This document shows positions 45,374-54,201 of a stretch of 64,000 bases of DNA, in pieces. Location: NCBI GenBank assembly GCA_963773605.1, contig CAVZBT010000007.1, positions 124,001 through 188,000 of the forward strand. The letters are read 5' to 3'. The DNA comes from CAVZBT01 sp963773605. GTDB taxonomy: Bacteria > Acidobacteriota > UBA6911. The notes under the pieces were generated by a model. The model did no database searches. It was not told the origin of the DNA and was given only the letters and a program-made list of their open reading frames with translations. The translations under genes were made by a program, and so were the position numbers. Position 1 is the first letter of the stretch, and each line of letters opens with the position of its first letter.

Positions 45374-46774
45374 TCAACCCAGTATTCGGATGAGGTCCTC
45401 GGTAAGCCCGTCCAGGACGCTGATGTATCGCGCGGTGGCCTCAAACGCCTTCTGATACCGTACGATGCTGATCGCCTCCTCGTCCAGGTTCACCCCGGCA
45501 TACGCGTCGCGCTGGTTTTTCAGCTGGTCGAGCAGAGAGGCCTGCAGCGTGACACCGTCCTCGGCCGCGCGCATATCCTGGCCGATATTGAACACGAGGT
45601 TCGTGTAGAACTCGGTGGCGGTCACCGTCCCGGAGGCAAACAGCCCCTCGTTGCGGATAGCGGCGAGCAGGCGCGCGTTGGCGTTGCTCCCAGGGCCGCT
45701 GCCCATCATTCCGGCGGCTATGTCCTTGGGGTCCGAGATGGCCAGGTCGATGCTGCGCGCGGCGCCGGCATTTGATCCGGGCGCAGGTTGAACGAGCGGG
45801 GTGAAGAAGTCGCCGCCGGCGACGCCGTCCAAATCCACGCCCGCACGATGCTGGCTATTAACCCGTGCGACAAGGCCGGCGGCCATCTCGTCCAGGGAGG
45901 ACATGTACCCGCCGAGACTGGCCCGCACCTTCAGGAGCCCGCCGAGGTTTCCGCTGCTGATGGTCGAGGTGATGTTGGTGCCGCCCAGCTCGATCTGGAG
46001 CAGGCCGTCCGCGCTCGACCTCGTCGCCTCGAGCGCGTAACTGTCGTCGCCGAGCACGAGAGTCCCGCCGCCCTGCCGGGTCTGGACTGTGACGCGGCCG
46101 CTTTCCGTTTCGAAGTAGGAGACGTCCATCAGCCCCGAGAGCCGCTCGAGCAGGACCTGGCGCTGGTCTTCGAGCTCGGAAGCGTCGCCCGACCGGAGCG
46201 AGAGGGCCTGCGCAACCCTGGCGTTGAGTCCGGCGATGGCCGACGTCATCGAATTGATCTCGGTGGTCGTGTCGGCGATGAAGTACTCCTGGTAGCCCCG
46301 GACGCTCTGAAGCTGGTCGTAGAGGCGCTTGAACGCGACGCCGAGATCGGAAGCGCTGGACAGGACCTGAGCCCGCAGCGTCACATCTTCGGGCGCGTTG
46401 GCCAGGGTGCTGAAACTGTTAAAGAACTCGGCCACCTTCTGGTCGAGCCCCTGGCTTGCGCCCGAGGTGACGAGAGCTTCGACCTGTCGCAGCGCGGTCG
46501 CAACCGAATCGTAGTACCCCTGCGCCCCCGTTTCCTGGCTGACACGGTAATTCAGAAAGCGGTTGCGGAAGGACTCGATCGTCCCCGAATTGACCCCGGC
46601 CAGCCCCAGGGCGCCGTCCGTGCCGTTCGGGTCGCCGGGCATCAGGGTCACCCGCTGGCGGGAATACCCGGGCGTGTTGACGTTGGCGATGTTCCGCTGC
46701 GCGATTTCGAGCCCGAACTGCTGCGTCTGCAGCGCCTGCTGGGCCAGAGCGAGACTGTTGAAGATCGTGGACAT
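45374..46774 (-). CDS. flgK: Hook-filament junction protein FlgK
   Basis: 466 residues, intact. N-terminus IFNSLALAQQALQTQQFGLE then NIANVNTPGYSRQRVTLMPG, the rod/hook-protein signature. The central helical region has AEFFNSFSTLANAPEDVTLR, and the C-terminus has GVNLDEEAISIVRYQKAFEA followed by ARYISVLDGLTEDLIRILG. It is exported with FlgN as chaperone, encoded 75 bases upstream, and followed by flgL. Confidence 0.95.
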   Translation of the reverse strand: MSTIFNSLALAQQALQTQQFGLEIAQRNIANVNTPGYSRQRVTLMPGDPNGTDGALGLAGVNSGTIESFRNRFLNYRVSQETGAQGYYDSVATALRQVEALVTSGASQGLDQKVAEFFNSFSTLANAPEDVTLRAQVLSSASDLGVAFKRLYDQLQSVRGYQEYFIADTTTEINSMTSAIAGLNARVAQALSLRSGDASELEDQRQVLLERLSGLMDVSYFETESGRVTVQTRQGGGTLVLGDDSYALEATRSSADGLLQIELGGTNITSTISSGNLGGLLKVRASLGGYMSSLDEMAAGLVARVNSQHRAGVDLDGVAGGDFFTPLVQPAPGSNAGAARSIDLAISDPKDIAAGMMGSGPGSNANARLLAAIRNEGLFASGTVTATEFYTNLVFNIGQDMRAAEDGVTLQASLLDQLKNQRDAYAGVNLDEEAISIVRYQKAFEATARYISVLDGLTEDLIRILG

Positions 46775-46849
46775 GGGGTCAGTTTCCAGGCCGGTAAAGG
46801 CCGATAAGGAGACTTTGCGTTCCCCGGCATCTCTTGAAACTGTCTCCGG

Positions 46850-47341
46850 CTACGCCCTGCGGGAAAGCGTGCTCTGGACAGCGGAGATCGGCCGCAACAA
46901 TCCGGTGTCCCGGTAGGAGGTCGTGGCGCCGGCGAAAAAATCCAGCAGGCCCCGAGAGTACCGGATGGAACTCTCAACCAGCCGGATGTTGCGCTGGTTG
47001 ACGCTTTTCAGCTGATCGACCAGATTCCTGAAGAGGCCGGAGAGGGACTTGATCTCTGCCGCAACGGATCGTTCCAGGCCGTCGGCAAGTTTCAAAAGGG
47101 TAAACTCTTCGCGCGGGATGTGGACCGTGTGGCACAAGTCGTCGCACAGGCGCTCCATCTCGCTCTCGAGGATGCGCAGCTTGATGTTGAACGTCTCGTC
47201 GACCTTGTTGCTTTCGACCAGCGGTTCCACGCCACCCTGCACCAGCAGGGCGGTTTTCCGGCGCGCATGCTCGATCAGCTCGCGGTACAGCGCGATTTCC
47301 TCGCGCACAATTTCCAGCAGATCTGAAACCAGTTTCTCCAT
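46850..47341 (-). CDS. flgN: FlgN-type chaperone for FlgK/FlgL
   Basis: 163 residues, all-helical: LLEIVREEIALYRELIEHAR, then KTALLVQGGVEPLVESNKVD and SVNQRNIRLVESSIRYSRGL with LLDFFAG. This is the YvyG/FlgN pattern, in which the C-terminal NxRNIRLVxxS...YS helix binds FlgK/FlgL. It starts two bases after the small upstream gene's stop. Confidence 0.88.
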   Translation of the reverse strand: MEKLVSDLLEIVREEIALYRELIEHARRKTALLVQGGVEPLVESNKVDETFNIKLRILESEMERLCDDLCHTVHIPREEFTLLKLADGLERSVAAEIKSLSGLFRNLVDQLKSVNQRNIRLVESSIRYSRGLLDFFAGATTSYRDTGLLRPISAVQSTLSRRA

Positions 47342-47343
47342 GT

Positions 47344-47556
47344 TCAGACTCTGAGGTCGATGTGGACCGAGGGTTGCGGGTCATCGTCCCGCTGCGTTTC
47401 GACGTCCTGCCCGGAGGCCCCGTCGCCGCTCGGCCGGGACTTCTCGGGTCTCTGGTCTCGGCCTTTCCGGGGATGGTCGCGGTTCAGTCCTTCGTCTCTC
47501 GCGACCTTCTCGAGAAACGTCTCCGAAATGCTGCTGAATGACAGGCCGTCCGACAT
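47344..47556 (-). CDS. Small charged protein between flgM and flgN
   Basis: 70 residues: a helical start SDGLSFSSISETFLEKVARD, followed by a highly charged, disordered tail (Lys/Arg/Asp/Pro-rich). No family recognised. A GGGGG lies about 6 bases before the ATG, and its stop is two bases from flgN, so it could be expressed. It might be a decayed or lineage-specific flagellar chaperone piece. I am only moderately sure it is a gene. Confidence 0.45.
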   Translation of the reverse strand: MSDGLSFSSISETFLEKVARDEGLNRDHPRKGRDQRPEKSRPSGDGASGQDVETQRDDDPQPSVHIDLRV

Positions 47557-47584
47557 GACCGCCCCCGTCGTGCTGAATCGGACA

Positions 47585-47896
47585 CTAGAAGACTTCGTCG
47601 ATCAAATCTCCGCCCACGATCTTTTCGGCAATCATTTCCGCCTTTACGTTGTAGGTCCCATTTTCGAGGGCCTGGCGCACCTGCTCGATCCGCGCTTGCC
47701 GGACATCAGGCGTCGAGCGGATCATCTCATCCAGGTGCTGAATCTCCCGGCCCCGGACCGAGAGCTCGATGCGATCCGAATCGAGCAACGCGGCTTCTTC
47801 GGCTTTCTTATCACCCCGGGCGTTCTGTGGGTGCGGGACATCGAGTCTGGAAATGCTCGCATTAAGGGCTACCGGGTTCTTGCCGTTAATCTCCAT
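47585..47896 (-). CDS. flgM: Anti-sigma-28 factor FlgM
   Basis: 103 residues: a disordered N-terminus with INGKNPVALNASISRLD, then the C-terminal helices DSDRIELSVRGREIQHLDEM, VRQARIEQVRQALENGTYN and VKAEMIAEKIVGGDL. It holds FliA inactive until it is exported through the finished hook. It is the first gene of flgM-orf-flgN-flgK-flgL, with a candidate housekeeping promoter at 47947-47975. fliA is at 56099. Confidence 0.92.
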   Translation of the reverse strand: MEINGKNPVALNASISRLDVPHPQNARGDKKAEEAALLDSDRIELSVRGREIQHLDEMIRSTPDVRQARIEQVRQALENGTYNVKAEMIAEKIVGGDLIDEVF

Positions 47897-47946
47897 AGTG
47901 TCCTCAAGAGATTACTACTCTGTACGGTAACCATATCGTCGGCGAC

Positions 47947-47975
47947 ATCATAGCACTTTAAAGTTTAATCGCCAG
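47947..47975 (-). promoter_or_regulatory. Candidate promoter of flgM
   Basis: On the minus strand CTGGCG (47970-47975), 17 bases including AAACTTTAAAG, then TATGAT (47947-47952), 51 bases before the ATG. The -10 is strong, the -35 weak. An overlapping TAAA-N13-GCCGACGA could be read as a poor sigma-28 site. Confidence 0.4.
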
Positions 47976-48027
47976 AACCGCCTGAAATCCGCACAGATAG
48001 GCCACTTCCGGGCGCCGCCCTCCGTCG

Positions 48028-48822
48028 TCACTCCGCTAGAGCCTGTTCCGGGTCGATGCGCGCACCATTGCGAATCACCTCGAAATGAAGGTGCGGCCCA
48101 GTCGAACGACCCGTGTTTCCGACCGCACCGAGAACGTGCAGGGGGGGCACAACCTCCCCCTCCTTGACCGTAAGCGTGTCCAGGTGGGCGTAGCGGGTCT
48201 GAAGGCCGTCCGAGTGACGGATCACGACCGTGTTCCCGTAGCCTCTCTCGTACCGGGCAGACACGACCTCGCCGCCCAACGCGGCCTGGACCTCGGTCCC
48301 GGCGGGCGCCGCAATGTCGATGCCGCGGTGCACCTTGAGCCGGTGATTGAACGGATCGCGCCTGAGCCCGAAACCGGAGCTCACCGGGGCCTGTACGGGC
48401 AGCCGAAAATCCGGTATGTCCGGCTCGATCACGTTCGAACTCGGGTCCGGCACCCCGGCGGGGCGCGTGTCGGTGCCTGCCTCGGGCTCGGCCGGTGCGG
48501 CTCTCTCCGACGCCAGGTGCCGCACGACGAGGTCCGCGATGCCGAGGGCACTCCTCTGCGCCATCCCGCGCGCGAGTTCCTGGTCAAACAACTCGGTATA
48601 AATCTGGCGCCCGAAACCGCTGCCGGGCTCGTCGGACTGTCCGATGGTTTCCCGCATCACCTTCAGGAGGTAGGAGACAAAGAGCGACTCGAATTCCCGA
48701 GCCGCCTGCCGAAGCCCCGCTTCGTCGGAACCGTGCGCCCTCGCGGTGCGCTCGAACTGCTCGCCGGCCCTCATCAGGGGATTGTTCAGCGGGTTGGATA
48801 AGGCGGGCAAGTCCGAACTCAT
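48028..48822 (-). CDS. flgJ: FlgJ-type rod-binding domain fused to an M23 peptidase
   Basis: 264 residues from the ATG at 48822, with GAGG seven bases upstream. Residues about 30-100 form the FlgJ N-terminal rod-scaffold domain (LRQAAREFESLFVSYLLKVM, FGRQIYTELFDQELARGMAQ). After a Pro-rich linker, residues about 145-260 form an M23/LytM metallopeptidase with HRGIDIAAPAGTEVQAALGG, HSDGLQTRYAHLDTLTV and TGPHLHFEV carrying the zinc ligands. Enteric FlgJ uses a glucosaminidase instead. Here a peptide-bond endopeptidase would open peptidoglycan for the rod. It follows flgI directly. Confidence 0.88.
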   Translation of the reverse strand: MSSDLPALSNPLNNPLMRAGEQFERTARAHGSDEAGLRQAAREFESLFVSYLLKVMRETIGQSDEPGSGFGRQIYTELFDQELARGMAQRSALGIADLVVRHLASERAAPAEPEAGTDTRPAGVPDPSSNVIEPDIPDFRLPVQAPVSSGFGLRRDPFNHRLKVHRGIDIAAPAGTEVQAALGGEVVSARYERGYGNTVVIRHSDGLQTRYAHLDTLTVKEGEVVPPLHVLGAVGNTGRSTGPHLHFEVIRNGARIDPEQALAE

Positions 48823-48853
48823 GCGCATGCCTCTGCTGCGGTCGTGCCGGTGG

Positions 48854-49960
48854 CTATAGGATTTCCAGATCCGCCTGCAGGGCGCCTTGAGCCTTGATGG
48901 CCTGCAGGATCGCGATGATGTCCCTGGGACCGGCCCCAATAGCGTTGAGGGCGCGGACAACCTCTTCGACGCTCGCCCCCTCGCGCAGGGTCACCGTGTG
49001 GCTTTTGTCCTCCTGGACCGTCACCGTAGTCTCAGGGACGACCGCGGTCTGCCCTTGCGACAGGGGCGTAGGCTGCGAAACGCTGAAGATGGTGCCGACC
49101 TGCAACGACAGGCTGCCGTGGATGATGGACACCTCGGCGACCTTCACGTCCTTGCCCAGGACGACGGTGCCGGTCTTTTCATTGAGAACCACGCGGGCCG
49201 CGACGTCCACGTCCATCCTGGCGTTTTCGACCAGGGCCATGAACTCCACGACGCGTTTGTTGTAGGCCTCGGGCACCGAAACCGCTATCGACCGGCCGTC
49301 TACGGCCCCGGCCACGTTGGTGCCGACGAGTTCGTTGATCGCGCGCGCGGCGCGGCTGGCGGTTGTGAAATCGCTCGCGTGCAGCACGAGCACCAGCCGG
49401 TTTTTCGCCTGCAGGTCGACAACGACCTCGCGCTCCACGAGGCCTCCGTTCGGAATCCGGCCGACGGTCGGGTGGTTCATCTGCACCTTATTGCCCCCGC
49501 CCGACGCGCTGAACCCGCCCAGGACGACCTGGCCCTGGGCCGTAACATAGTCAAGGCTGTTGGCGGCTTTCAGGGGAGTCATCACCAGGACCCCCCCCTG
49601 GATGCTCTGGGCGTCTCCGATCGAGCTGACCGTCACGTCGATGCGGCTTCCCTGTCGGATAAAGGGGGGCAAGGTCGCCGTCACCATCACGGCGGCGATG
49701 TTCTTGACGCGCACCTGCTCCGGGACGATCGACAGCCCGCTGCGCTCGAGCATGTACGCCAGGGTCTGGGTCGAGAAGAACGTCTGGCTGCGGTCCCCGG
49801 TCCCGTTGAGCCCGACCACCAGGCCATAGCCAACGAGCTGGTTGTCGCGCACGCCCTCGAACGCCGCCACGTCTTTGATGCGGCTTGCCGACGACGACGC
49901 CGGCGCAACCCACGCAACTGCCACAAGGGCCCAAGCAATTTTCCGCACCATGCTCTTCAC
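48854..49960 (-). CDS. flgI: Flagellar P-ring protein FlgI
   Basis: 368 residues with a signal peptide (about 1-26). It has SRIKDVAAFEGVRDNQLVGY, then GLVVGLNGTGDRSQTFFSTQ, VMVTATLPPFIRQGSRIDVT, LLMTPL-like VLVMTPLKAANSLDYVTAQG, and the C-terminal ALNAIGAGPRDIIAILQAIK. It forms the periplasmic bushing in the peptidoglycan layer. The start is GTG at 49960, or ATG three codons later. It lies one base after the flgH stop. Confidence 0.95.
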   Translation of the reverse strand: MKSMVRKIAWALVAVAWVAPASSSASRIKDVAAFEGVRDNQLVGYGLVVGLNGTGDRSQTFFSTQTLAYMLERSGLSIVPEQVRVKNIAAVMVTATLPPFIRQGSRIDVTVSSIGDAQSIQGGVLVMTPLKAANSLDYVTAQGQVVLGGFSASGGGNKVQMNHPTVGRIPNGGLVEREVVVDLQAKNRLVLVLHASDFTTASRAARAINELVGTNVAGAVDGRSIAVSVPEAYNKRVVEFMALVENARMDVDVAARVVLNEKTGTVVLGKDVKVAEVSIIHGSLSLQVGTIFSVSQPTPLSQGQTAVVPETTVTVQEDKSHTVTLREGASVEEVVRALNAIGAGPRDIIAILQAIKAQGALQADLEIL

Positions 49961-49961
49961 T

Positions 49962-50666
49962 CTAGAATGGCAAAATGCCGTTGAGGATCTTGTACAGCCA
50001 GCCCGGCCGGATCGGTTCGCTCACCATCCCGCGGCCTTGGACGCGGACCGTCATCTGGGCCACCGCCGATGACGAGACGATGTTGTTGCGGTTGATGTCC
50101 TCGGGGCGGACGATCCCGGTCAGGTACAAGTTTTGCGTTTCGTTGTTCAATCGGATCTCGCGCACCGCTTCAACCAGGAGGGATCCGTTTGGCAGGACGT
50201 CGGTAACCCGCGCCGTCAGGCTCGTCTGCAGTGTGGACGCCCGGGTGGTCGAACCCTTCCCTTCAAAAGAGCTGCTGCTCTTCCCTGCCACCAGCGCCGG
50301 GAGTTCCTTGACCCCGCGTTCCAGGCCGAACAGGCTGTCGAAGCCCGCCTTTGCCTCCGTGCTCCTGCTGTTCGTGGCATCGGCGCTTGCGCTGGCCAGG
50401 GTGGACTCCGCGACCCGGATCGTGACCACGTCGTTCACGTTCCGAGCCCTGAAATCGCGGAACAGGTCGGAGCGCCGGCTATTGGCAACCCAGAGCGAGC
50501 CCTCGGCGGACGGAGGTGTGGCCGGCTGTGCCTTCGCTTCGGACACATAGGCCTGCAATGCCGGGATGGCGGAGGATCGTGCCGATTTCGGGCCGCATCC
50601 CGCCCCCAAGAGGGCCAGCGCCACGGCACCGCAGACAAAACCCACTTCGTACGCCCTGTGCGCCAT
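49962..50666 (-). CDS. flgH: Flagellar L-ring lipoprotein FlgH
   Basis: 234 residues from the ATG at 50666 after GGGAGGACC. Signal peptide with lipobox LLGAGC. It has GSLWVANSRRSDLFRDFRAR, then NVNDVVTIRVAESTLASASA and VLPNGSLLVEAVREIRLNNE followed by NLYLTGIVRPEDINRNNIVS. It forms the outer-membrane ring, which confirms a Gram-negative envelope. Its start overlaps the flgA end. Confidence 0.94.
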   Translation of the reverse strand: MAHRAYEVGFVCGAVALALLGAGCGPKSARSSAIPALQAYVSEAKAQPATPPSAEGSLWVANSRRSDLFRDFRARNVNDVVTIRVAESTLASASADATNSRSTEAKAGFDSLFGLERGVKELPALVAGKSSSSFEGKGSTTRASTLQTSLTARVTDVLPNGSLLVEAVREIRLNNETQNLYLTGIVRPEDINRNNIVSSSAVAQMTVRVQGRGMVSEPIRPGWLYKILNGILPF

Positions 50667-50679
50667 TTCGGTCCTCCCG

Positions 50680-51402
50680 TCAGTCAATTCTCACCTCGCC
50701 CGGCGCCACGACGCGGGCTTTCAGCGCCCGCTCGAACTCCAGGTTACGCACCCGCACCATCTGACCCAGACGGCCGTTTTGCTCCGCCCGTGCCACGGCA
50801 GAAAGGACGATGCCGCCGCGCTCGACCCGGAGGCGCACCATCTCCCCGCTGCGCACCAGGAATGGGTCGGAAACCATGTCGCGCGTGATGGCATCGCCGG
50901 GCAGAAGCACCCGCCGCGCGACCTTGCCGGCGGCTCCCTCGGGCCCGCTGAAATATTCGGCCCGTAAGTCGGGGGGCTCGCCCACGACCGCTTCCAAATC
51001 GGCCGGCGCGAGGGCAGCGCCGTACGGGATGCGCCGCTTCGCTTTGAGGAACCGGCCCTGCACAGAAGCATCCACGACAACCCAGAAGGAAAGAGACGGC
51101 TTCCCTCCCAAAAGCGCCTCGATCCCGAGCAAGACCCCGTGATAGTGCGCCGACGCAATTTTCGGGAACACGCGGAAACTCAAGTCGCCCTCGGGGAGTT
51201 CGATTCCGGCCACGCTCGAGAGCGACCGGATCACGATGTCTTCCACGGCACAGCGACATCGTTGCAGGATGTGACCGCGCAGCGCGGAGACGAGCGCGGC
51301 CGATTCGGTCAGGTCTTGCCGGCCGCCTGGCGGGCGCGGGCCGGTCCAGGCCCGCGCGAGCTGAGGTGCGACGAGCATCGCAAGGAGTACCAGAACCTGC
51401 AA
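50680..51402 (-). CDS. flgA: FlgA, P-ring assembly chaperone
   Basis: About 240 residues if started at the TTG 51400-51402 (GGAGG eight bases upstream), which gives a clean signal peptide LQVLVLLAMLVAPQLARA. The frame stays open to an ATG at 51627, but the added residues look non-coding, so 51403-51635 is left without a gene. The C-terminal SAF-type domain has RRIPYGAALAPADLEAVVGE, then GPEGAAGKVARRVLLPGDAI and VRLRVERGGIVLSAVARAEQ followed by GQMVRVRN. It is a periplasmic chaperone for FlgI. Confidence 0.85.
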   Translation of the reverse strand: MQVLVLLAMLVAPQLARAWTGPRPPGGRQDLTESAALVSALRGHILQRCRCAVEDIVIRSLSSVAGIELPEGDLSFRVFPKIASAHYHGVLLGIEALLGGKPSLSFWVVVDASVQGRFLKAKRRIPYGAALAPADLEAVVGEPPDLRAEYFSGPEGAAGKVARRVLLPGDAITRDMVSDPFLVRSGEMVRLRVERGGIVLSAVARAEQNGRLGQMVRVRNLEFERALKARVVAPGEVRID

Positions 51403-51635
51403 GCTCCGAACCCTCCCCTCACCCAACCTGAAGCAGTAAGAACTGCGTGGCGGGCATGGAAAGTCCAGGAGGGAGCAGGATAATCCCGCAACATCCTCCC
51501 GGTTGGAAAGGAAAGGGGTGAGGAGGTCGTCTCCCGTTCGTGCACACTCTCGAGGAAATGCACGGACGAGCCGATCGACCGCGTAACGGAAAGGGTGCCG
51601 GGTGAGGAGAGAGTTCGAAGCTTGCATGGCTTGGT

Positions 51636-52424
51636 CTACCTGACAACGTTGTTTGCCTGGGTGAACATTTCATCGGCCGTGCGGATGACTTTGGAGTTGG
51701 CTTCGTAAGCGCGCTGGCTGATGATCATGTTGACCATCTCCTCCACGACGCTTACGTTGGACTGTTCCGAAAAGCCGGACAGAAGGGTGCCCAGCCCGTT
51801 CTCGCCCGGAGTCCCGGTGATCGCCTCCCCCGAGGCCTGAGTCTGCAGCAACAGGTTCTTGCCGATGTTCTGCAGCCCGGCCGGATTCTGGAACAGGGCG
51901 AGCTCTATCCTGCCGACCTGTTGAGGCGTGCTCTGCCCCGCCTGCAGGACCGATACGGTGCCGTCGTTGCCGATGGTGATGGCGATCTGGTCCTGCGGAA
52001 TCGTGATCTGCGGGTCGAGCAGATCCCCTTCCGAAGTCACCATCGCGCCGTCGCGGTTGAGATGGAAGTTGCCGTTGCGCGTGTAGGCAATCTGGCCGTT
52101 GACCTGCCGGATCTGGAAGAAGCCCTGGCCCTGGATGACCATGTCGAGCGGGTTGTTGGTTGAGGCGAAATCCCCCTGGGTGAAGATCATCTCGGTGGCG
52201 ACCGGCTTGGTCCCCAGGCCGACCTGCAGCCCGACCGGGATTTCGGTGCTGGCGGTGTTGGCGGCCCCCGCCTGGCGGATGTTCTGATAGAGCAGGTCCT
52301 GGAACTGGGCCCTCCGCAGCTTGAATCCGCTGGTGTTGATGTTGGCCAGGTTGTGTGCGATGGTGTCGATGTTCAGCTGCTGGGCTTCCATTCCGCTCGC
52401 GGCGGTGTACAAGGCGCGCAACAT
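51636..52424 (-). CDS. flgG: Distal rod protein FlgG
   Basis: 262 residues, the normal length. N-terminus MLRALYTAASGMEAQQLNID then IAHNLANINTSGFKLRRAQF. The insert FQDLLYQNIRQAGAANTAST is typical of FlgG. C-terminus NVSVVEEMVNMIISQRAYEA then NSKVIRTADEMFTQANNVVR. It follows flgF by nine bases. Confidence 0.95.
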   Translation of the reverse strand: MLRALYTAASGMEAQQLNIDTIAHNLANINTSGFKLRRAQFQDLLYQNIRQAGAANTASTEIPVGLQVGLGTKPVATEMIFTQGDFASTNNPLDMVIQGQGFFQIRQVNGQIAYTRNGNFHLNRDGAMVTSEGDLLDPQITIPQDQIAITIGNDGTVSVLQAGQSTPQQVGRIELALFQNPAGLQNIGKNLLLQTQASGEAITGTPGENGLGTLLSGFSEQSNVSVVEEMVNMIISQRAYEANSKVIRTADEMFTQANNVVR

Positions 52425-52433
52425 ATAGATCTC

Positions 52434-53168
52434 CTAGCGGCCAAGCCTCTCGATGGACTTGGCGTTGATGTCGTTCATGAGCAGGTTGAAGCTCTTTTGT
52501 ATGGCTTCGAACTGCCTCATGATGCCGACCAACCCGACCACCGCAGTGATTGGGTTCACGTTCGACTGCTCCAGATAGCCCTGTTGGATCTCCAACCCGG
52601 AAGCGGCCGCCGGCGCCTGCCCTGCGACCGGGGCCATTAGCGAGCTTCCCTCGCGCAACAGCGCGGCCGGGTTTGCGAACGAGGCGGTCTTCAGCCGGTC
52701 GATGCGCGCGTCGTTCAGGAACACCTCGCCTTGCTCGTTGATGCTGACCTTGCCGGGACCGAGCGCGATCTGGCCGTTCTCGCCCAGCACGGGAAAACCC
52801 TCGACCGTGCAGAGAACCGACTTCGCGTTAAGCGTCAGGCTGCCGTTGCGCGTGTAACGCACACCCTGCGGAGCCTGCACTGAGAGAAAACCGCTGCCGG
52901 TCAAGGCCACGTCCAGGTCCCGGCCGGTGAGCGCCAGCGAGCCGCTCGCAAAGTTCAGAGAACCGCGCGACAGGACCGCGTGGTTGTTGATGACCGCGCC
53001 GAGTTCGCCGCCCGCCGATCCCTGGAGGGTCTCATTCAGCAGCGTGTAGAACGGCTTCTCTTCCTTGAACCCCGTCGTGTTCACGTTGGAAAGATTGTTC
53101 GACAGGATGTCCAGCGCGTTCATCTGGGCTCGAAGTCCGGAATAGGCTGTATATATGCCGCTGTTCAC
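52434..53168 (-). CDS. flgF: Proximal rod protein FlgF
   Basis: 244 residues from GTG at 53168, chosen because AGGAGG lies four bases upstream and the family begins here (NSGIYTAYSGLRAQMNALDI). Then LSNNLSNVNTTGFKEEKPFY, GSGFLSVQAPQGVRYTRNGS and the C-terminus GYLEQSNVNPITAVVGLVGI. It is a rod component. Upstream codons to 53396 are Arg/Pro-rich shadow sequence. Confidence 0.92.
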   Translation of the reverse strand: MNSGIYTAYSGLRAQMNALDILSNNLSNVNTTGFKEEKPFYTLLNETLQGSAGGELGAVINNHAVLSRGSLNFASGSLALTGRDLDVALTGSGFLSVQAPQGVRYTRNGSLTLNAKSVLCTVEGFPVLGENGQIALGPGKVSINEQGEVFLNDARIDRLKTASFANPAALLREGSSLMAPVAGQAPAAASGLEIQQGYLEQSNVNPITAVVGLVGIMRQFEAIQKSFNLLMNDINAKSIERLGR

Positions 53169-53256
53169 TGGCCTCCTTCCTGTTTGTCGTATCTGTCTCT
53201 CTGCAACATCCGTGCCACTGGATCCACCCCTCCCGCCGGGGCCGTTGCGGGGAGCG

Positions 53257-54201
53257 TCAGGTCGAGTTCCCGTGCGGGGCGGCAATTCTTGCCCAGGGCG
53301 CTGGGCAAGAAGCTTCCGCCTCAGGCGCCGCCGAAGCGTAGGCGAGGCGCGCCTCCGGGATGCAGGGAACGCCAAGCGTCGCCTGCGCCGAGCCACGGTA
53401 GCAGAGGTGCTCGGAGCGCCCCACCCAGTCCATCCGCACCCAGAGACAGCCCTCGAGCAGCTCGACCCGCAGGTTTTCGGCCCGTCGTTCGCATGACGCT
53501 CTCATGACACCACTGACAATTTCGTGTAACTCAGCCAATGATGCAAAACACCCGCACTCGGAGAAGTCCAGATCCAAGGGGTCGTACCAGCGCTCGACGA
53601 GGCGATCAATGGCCGACACATCGGCGAGGTAGGCAGCCACCTTGGTGCGGAGCATCCGGCGCATCCCTTCCTGTAACAGAGGACTCACGGGGGCGGTGAC
53701 CGCGAGCAGCACCGTGTTTTTCGGTTCGTCGTAGCTGACCGCCAGGACACGGGCGCATTTCGCCACCTTGCCCGGGATCAGGCCGACGGCCGGCGTCCTG
53801 GAATCCGAATCGCTCAGCTTCAGCAGCGGCAGGCCGAACTGCCGCGAAAGGGCGACGGTAACCTGGTGCTCTTCGACAAAGCCGAGGCGGATGAGCCACT
53901 CTCCGATACGCCCCTGCTGCGCTTGCCTCTGCCGCGCCACGGCCTGCCGGAGCTGCTCGGGCGTGATCAGTGCGTTGTCGAGCAGGATCGACCCGAGCCT
54001 CGGTCGCGGGATGCGTCGTTCACGCTCTTCGAGCAGGCGCTTCCAGCGGCCCGTCACGTCGTTCCGAACGTGTGCTTCGAGGCAGGCCACACTGCAAAAA
54101 GCGTCACCATTGAACTGCGGCACCCGGTGCCGGCTCAACAAAAGGCTCAGCTCGGAACGGGTTCTGCCGCATCCTTTGCGCTGGCAGCTAGCTTTGAACA
54201 T
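53257..54201 (-). CDS. MshEN (type II ATPase N-terminal, c-di-GMP-binding-like) protein with zinc-knuckle start
   Basis: 314 residues, no ATPase domain. Residues 6-40 hold CX4C (Cys6, Cys11) and CX3C (Cys36, Cys40), a probable zinc site. Residues 68-121 contain the two tandem motifs of MshEN domains, RLGSILLDNALITPEQLRQA-x-x-x-Q and RIGEWLIRLGFVEEHQVTVA-x-x-x-Q, separated by six residues. In MshE-type proteins this arrangement binds c-di-GMP. Residues 125-210 finish the fold, followed by an unassigned C-terminus with conserved-looking Cys/Trp. It lies between flgF and the DUF2802-like gene (14-base overlap), inside the flagellar run. A c-di-GMP-responsive regulator of flagellar function is a reasonable guess. 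Confidence 0.75.
   Translation of the reverse strand: MFKASCQRKGCGRTRSELSLLLSRHRVPQFNGDAFCSVACLEAHVRNDVTGRWKRLLEERERRIPRPRLGSILLDNALITPEQLRQAVARQRQAQQGRIGEWLIRLGFVEEHQVTVALSRQFGLPLLKLSDSDSRTPAVGLIPGKVAKCARVLAVSYDEPKNTVLLAVTAPVSPLLQEGMRRMLRTKVAAYLADVSAIDRLVERWYDPLDLDFSECGCFASLAELHEIVSGVMRASCERRAENLRVELLEGCLWVRMDWVGRSEHLCYRGSAQATLGVPCIPEARLAYASAAPEAEASCPAPWARIAAPHGNST

Noticed and set aside
46796..46807. TAAAG-GCCGATAA, a good sigma-28 -10 box on the plus strand
   Set aside because: No plus-strand gene follows; it lies just before flgK, which runs the other way.
51403..51627. N-terminal extension of flgA to an ATG at 51627
   Set aside because: The added residues are not FlgA-like, and the TTG at 51402 has a good Shine-Dalgarno and yields a clean signal peptide.
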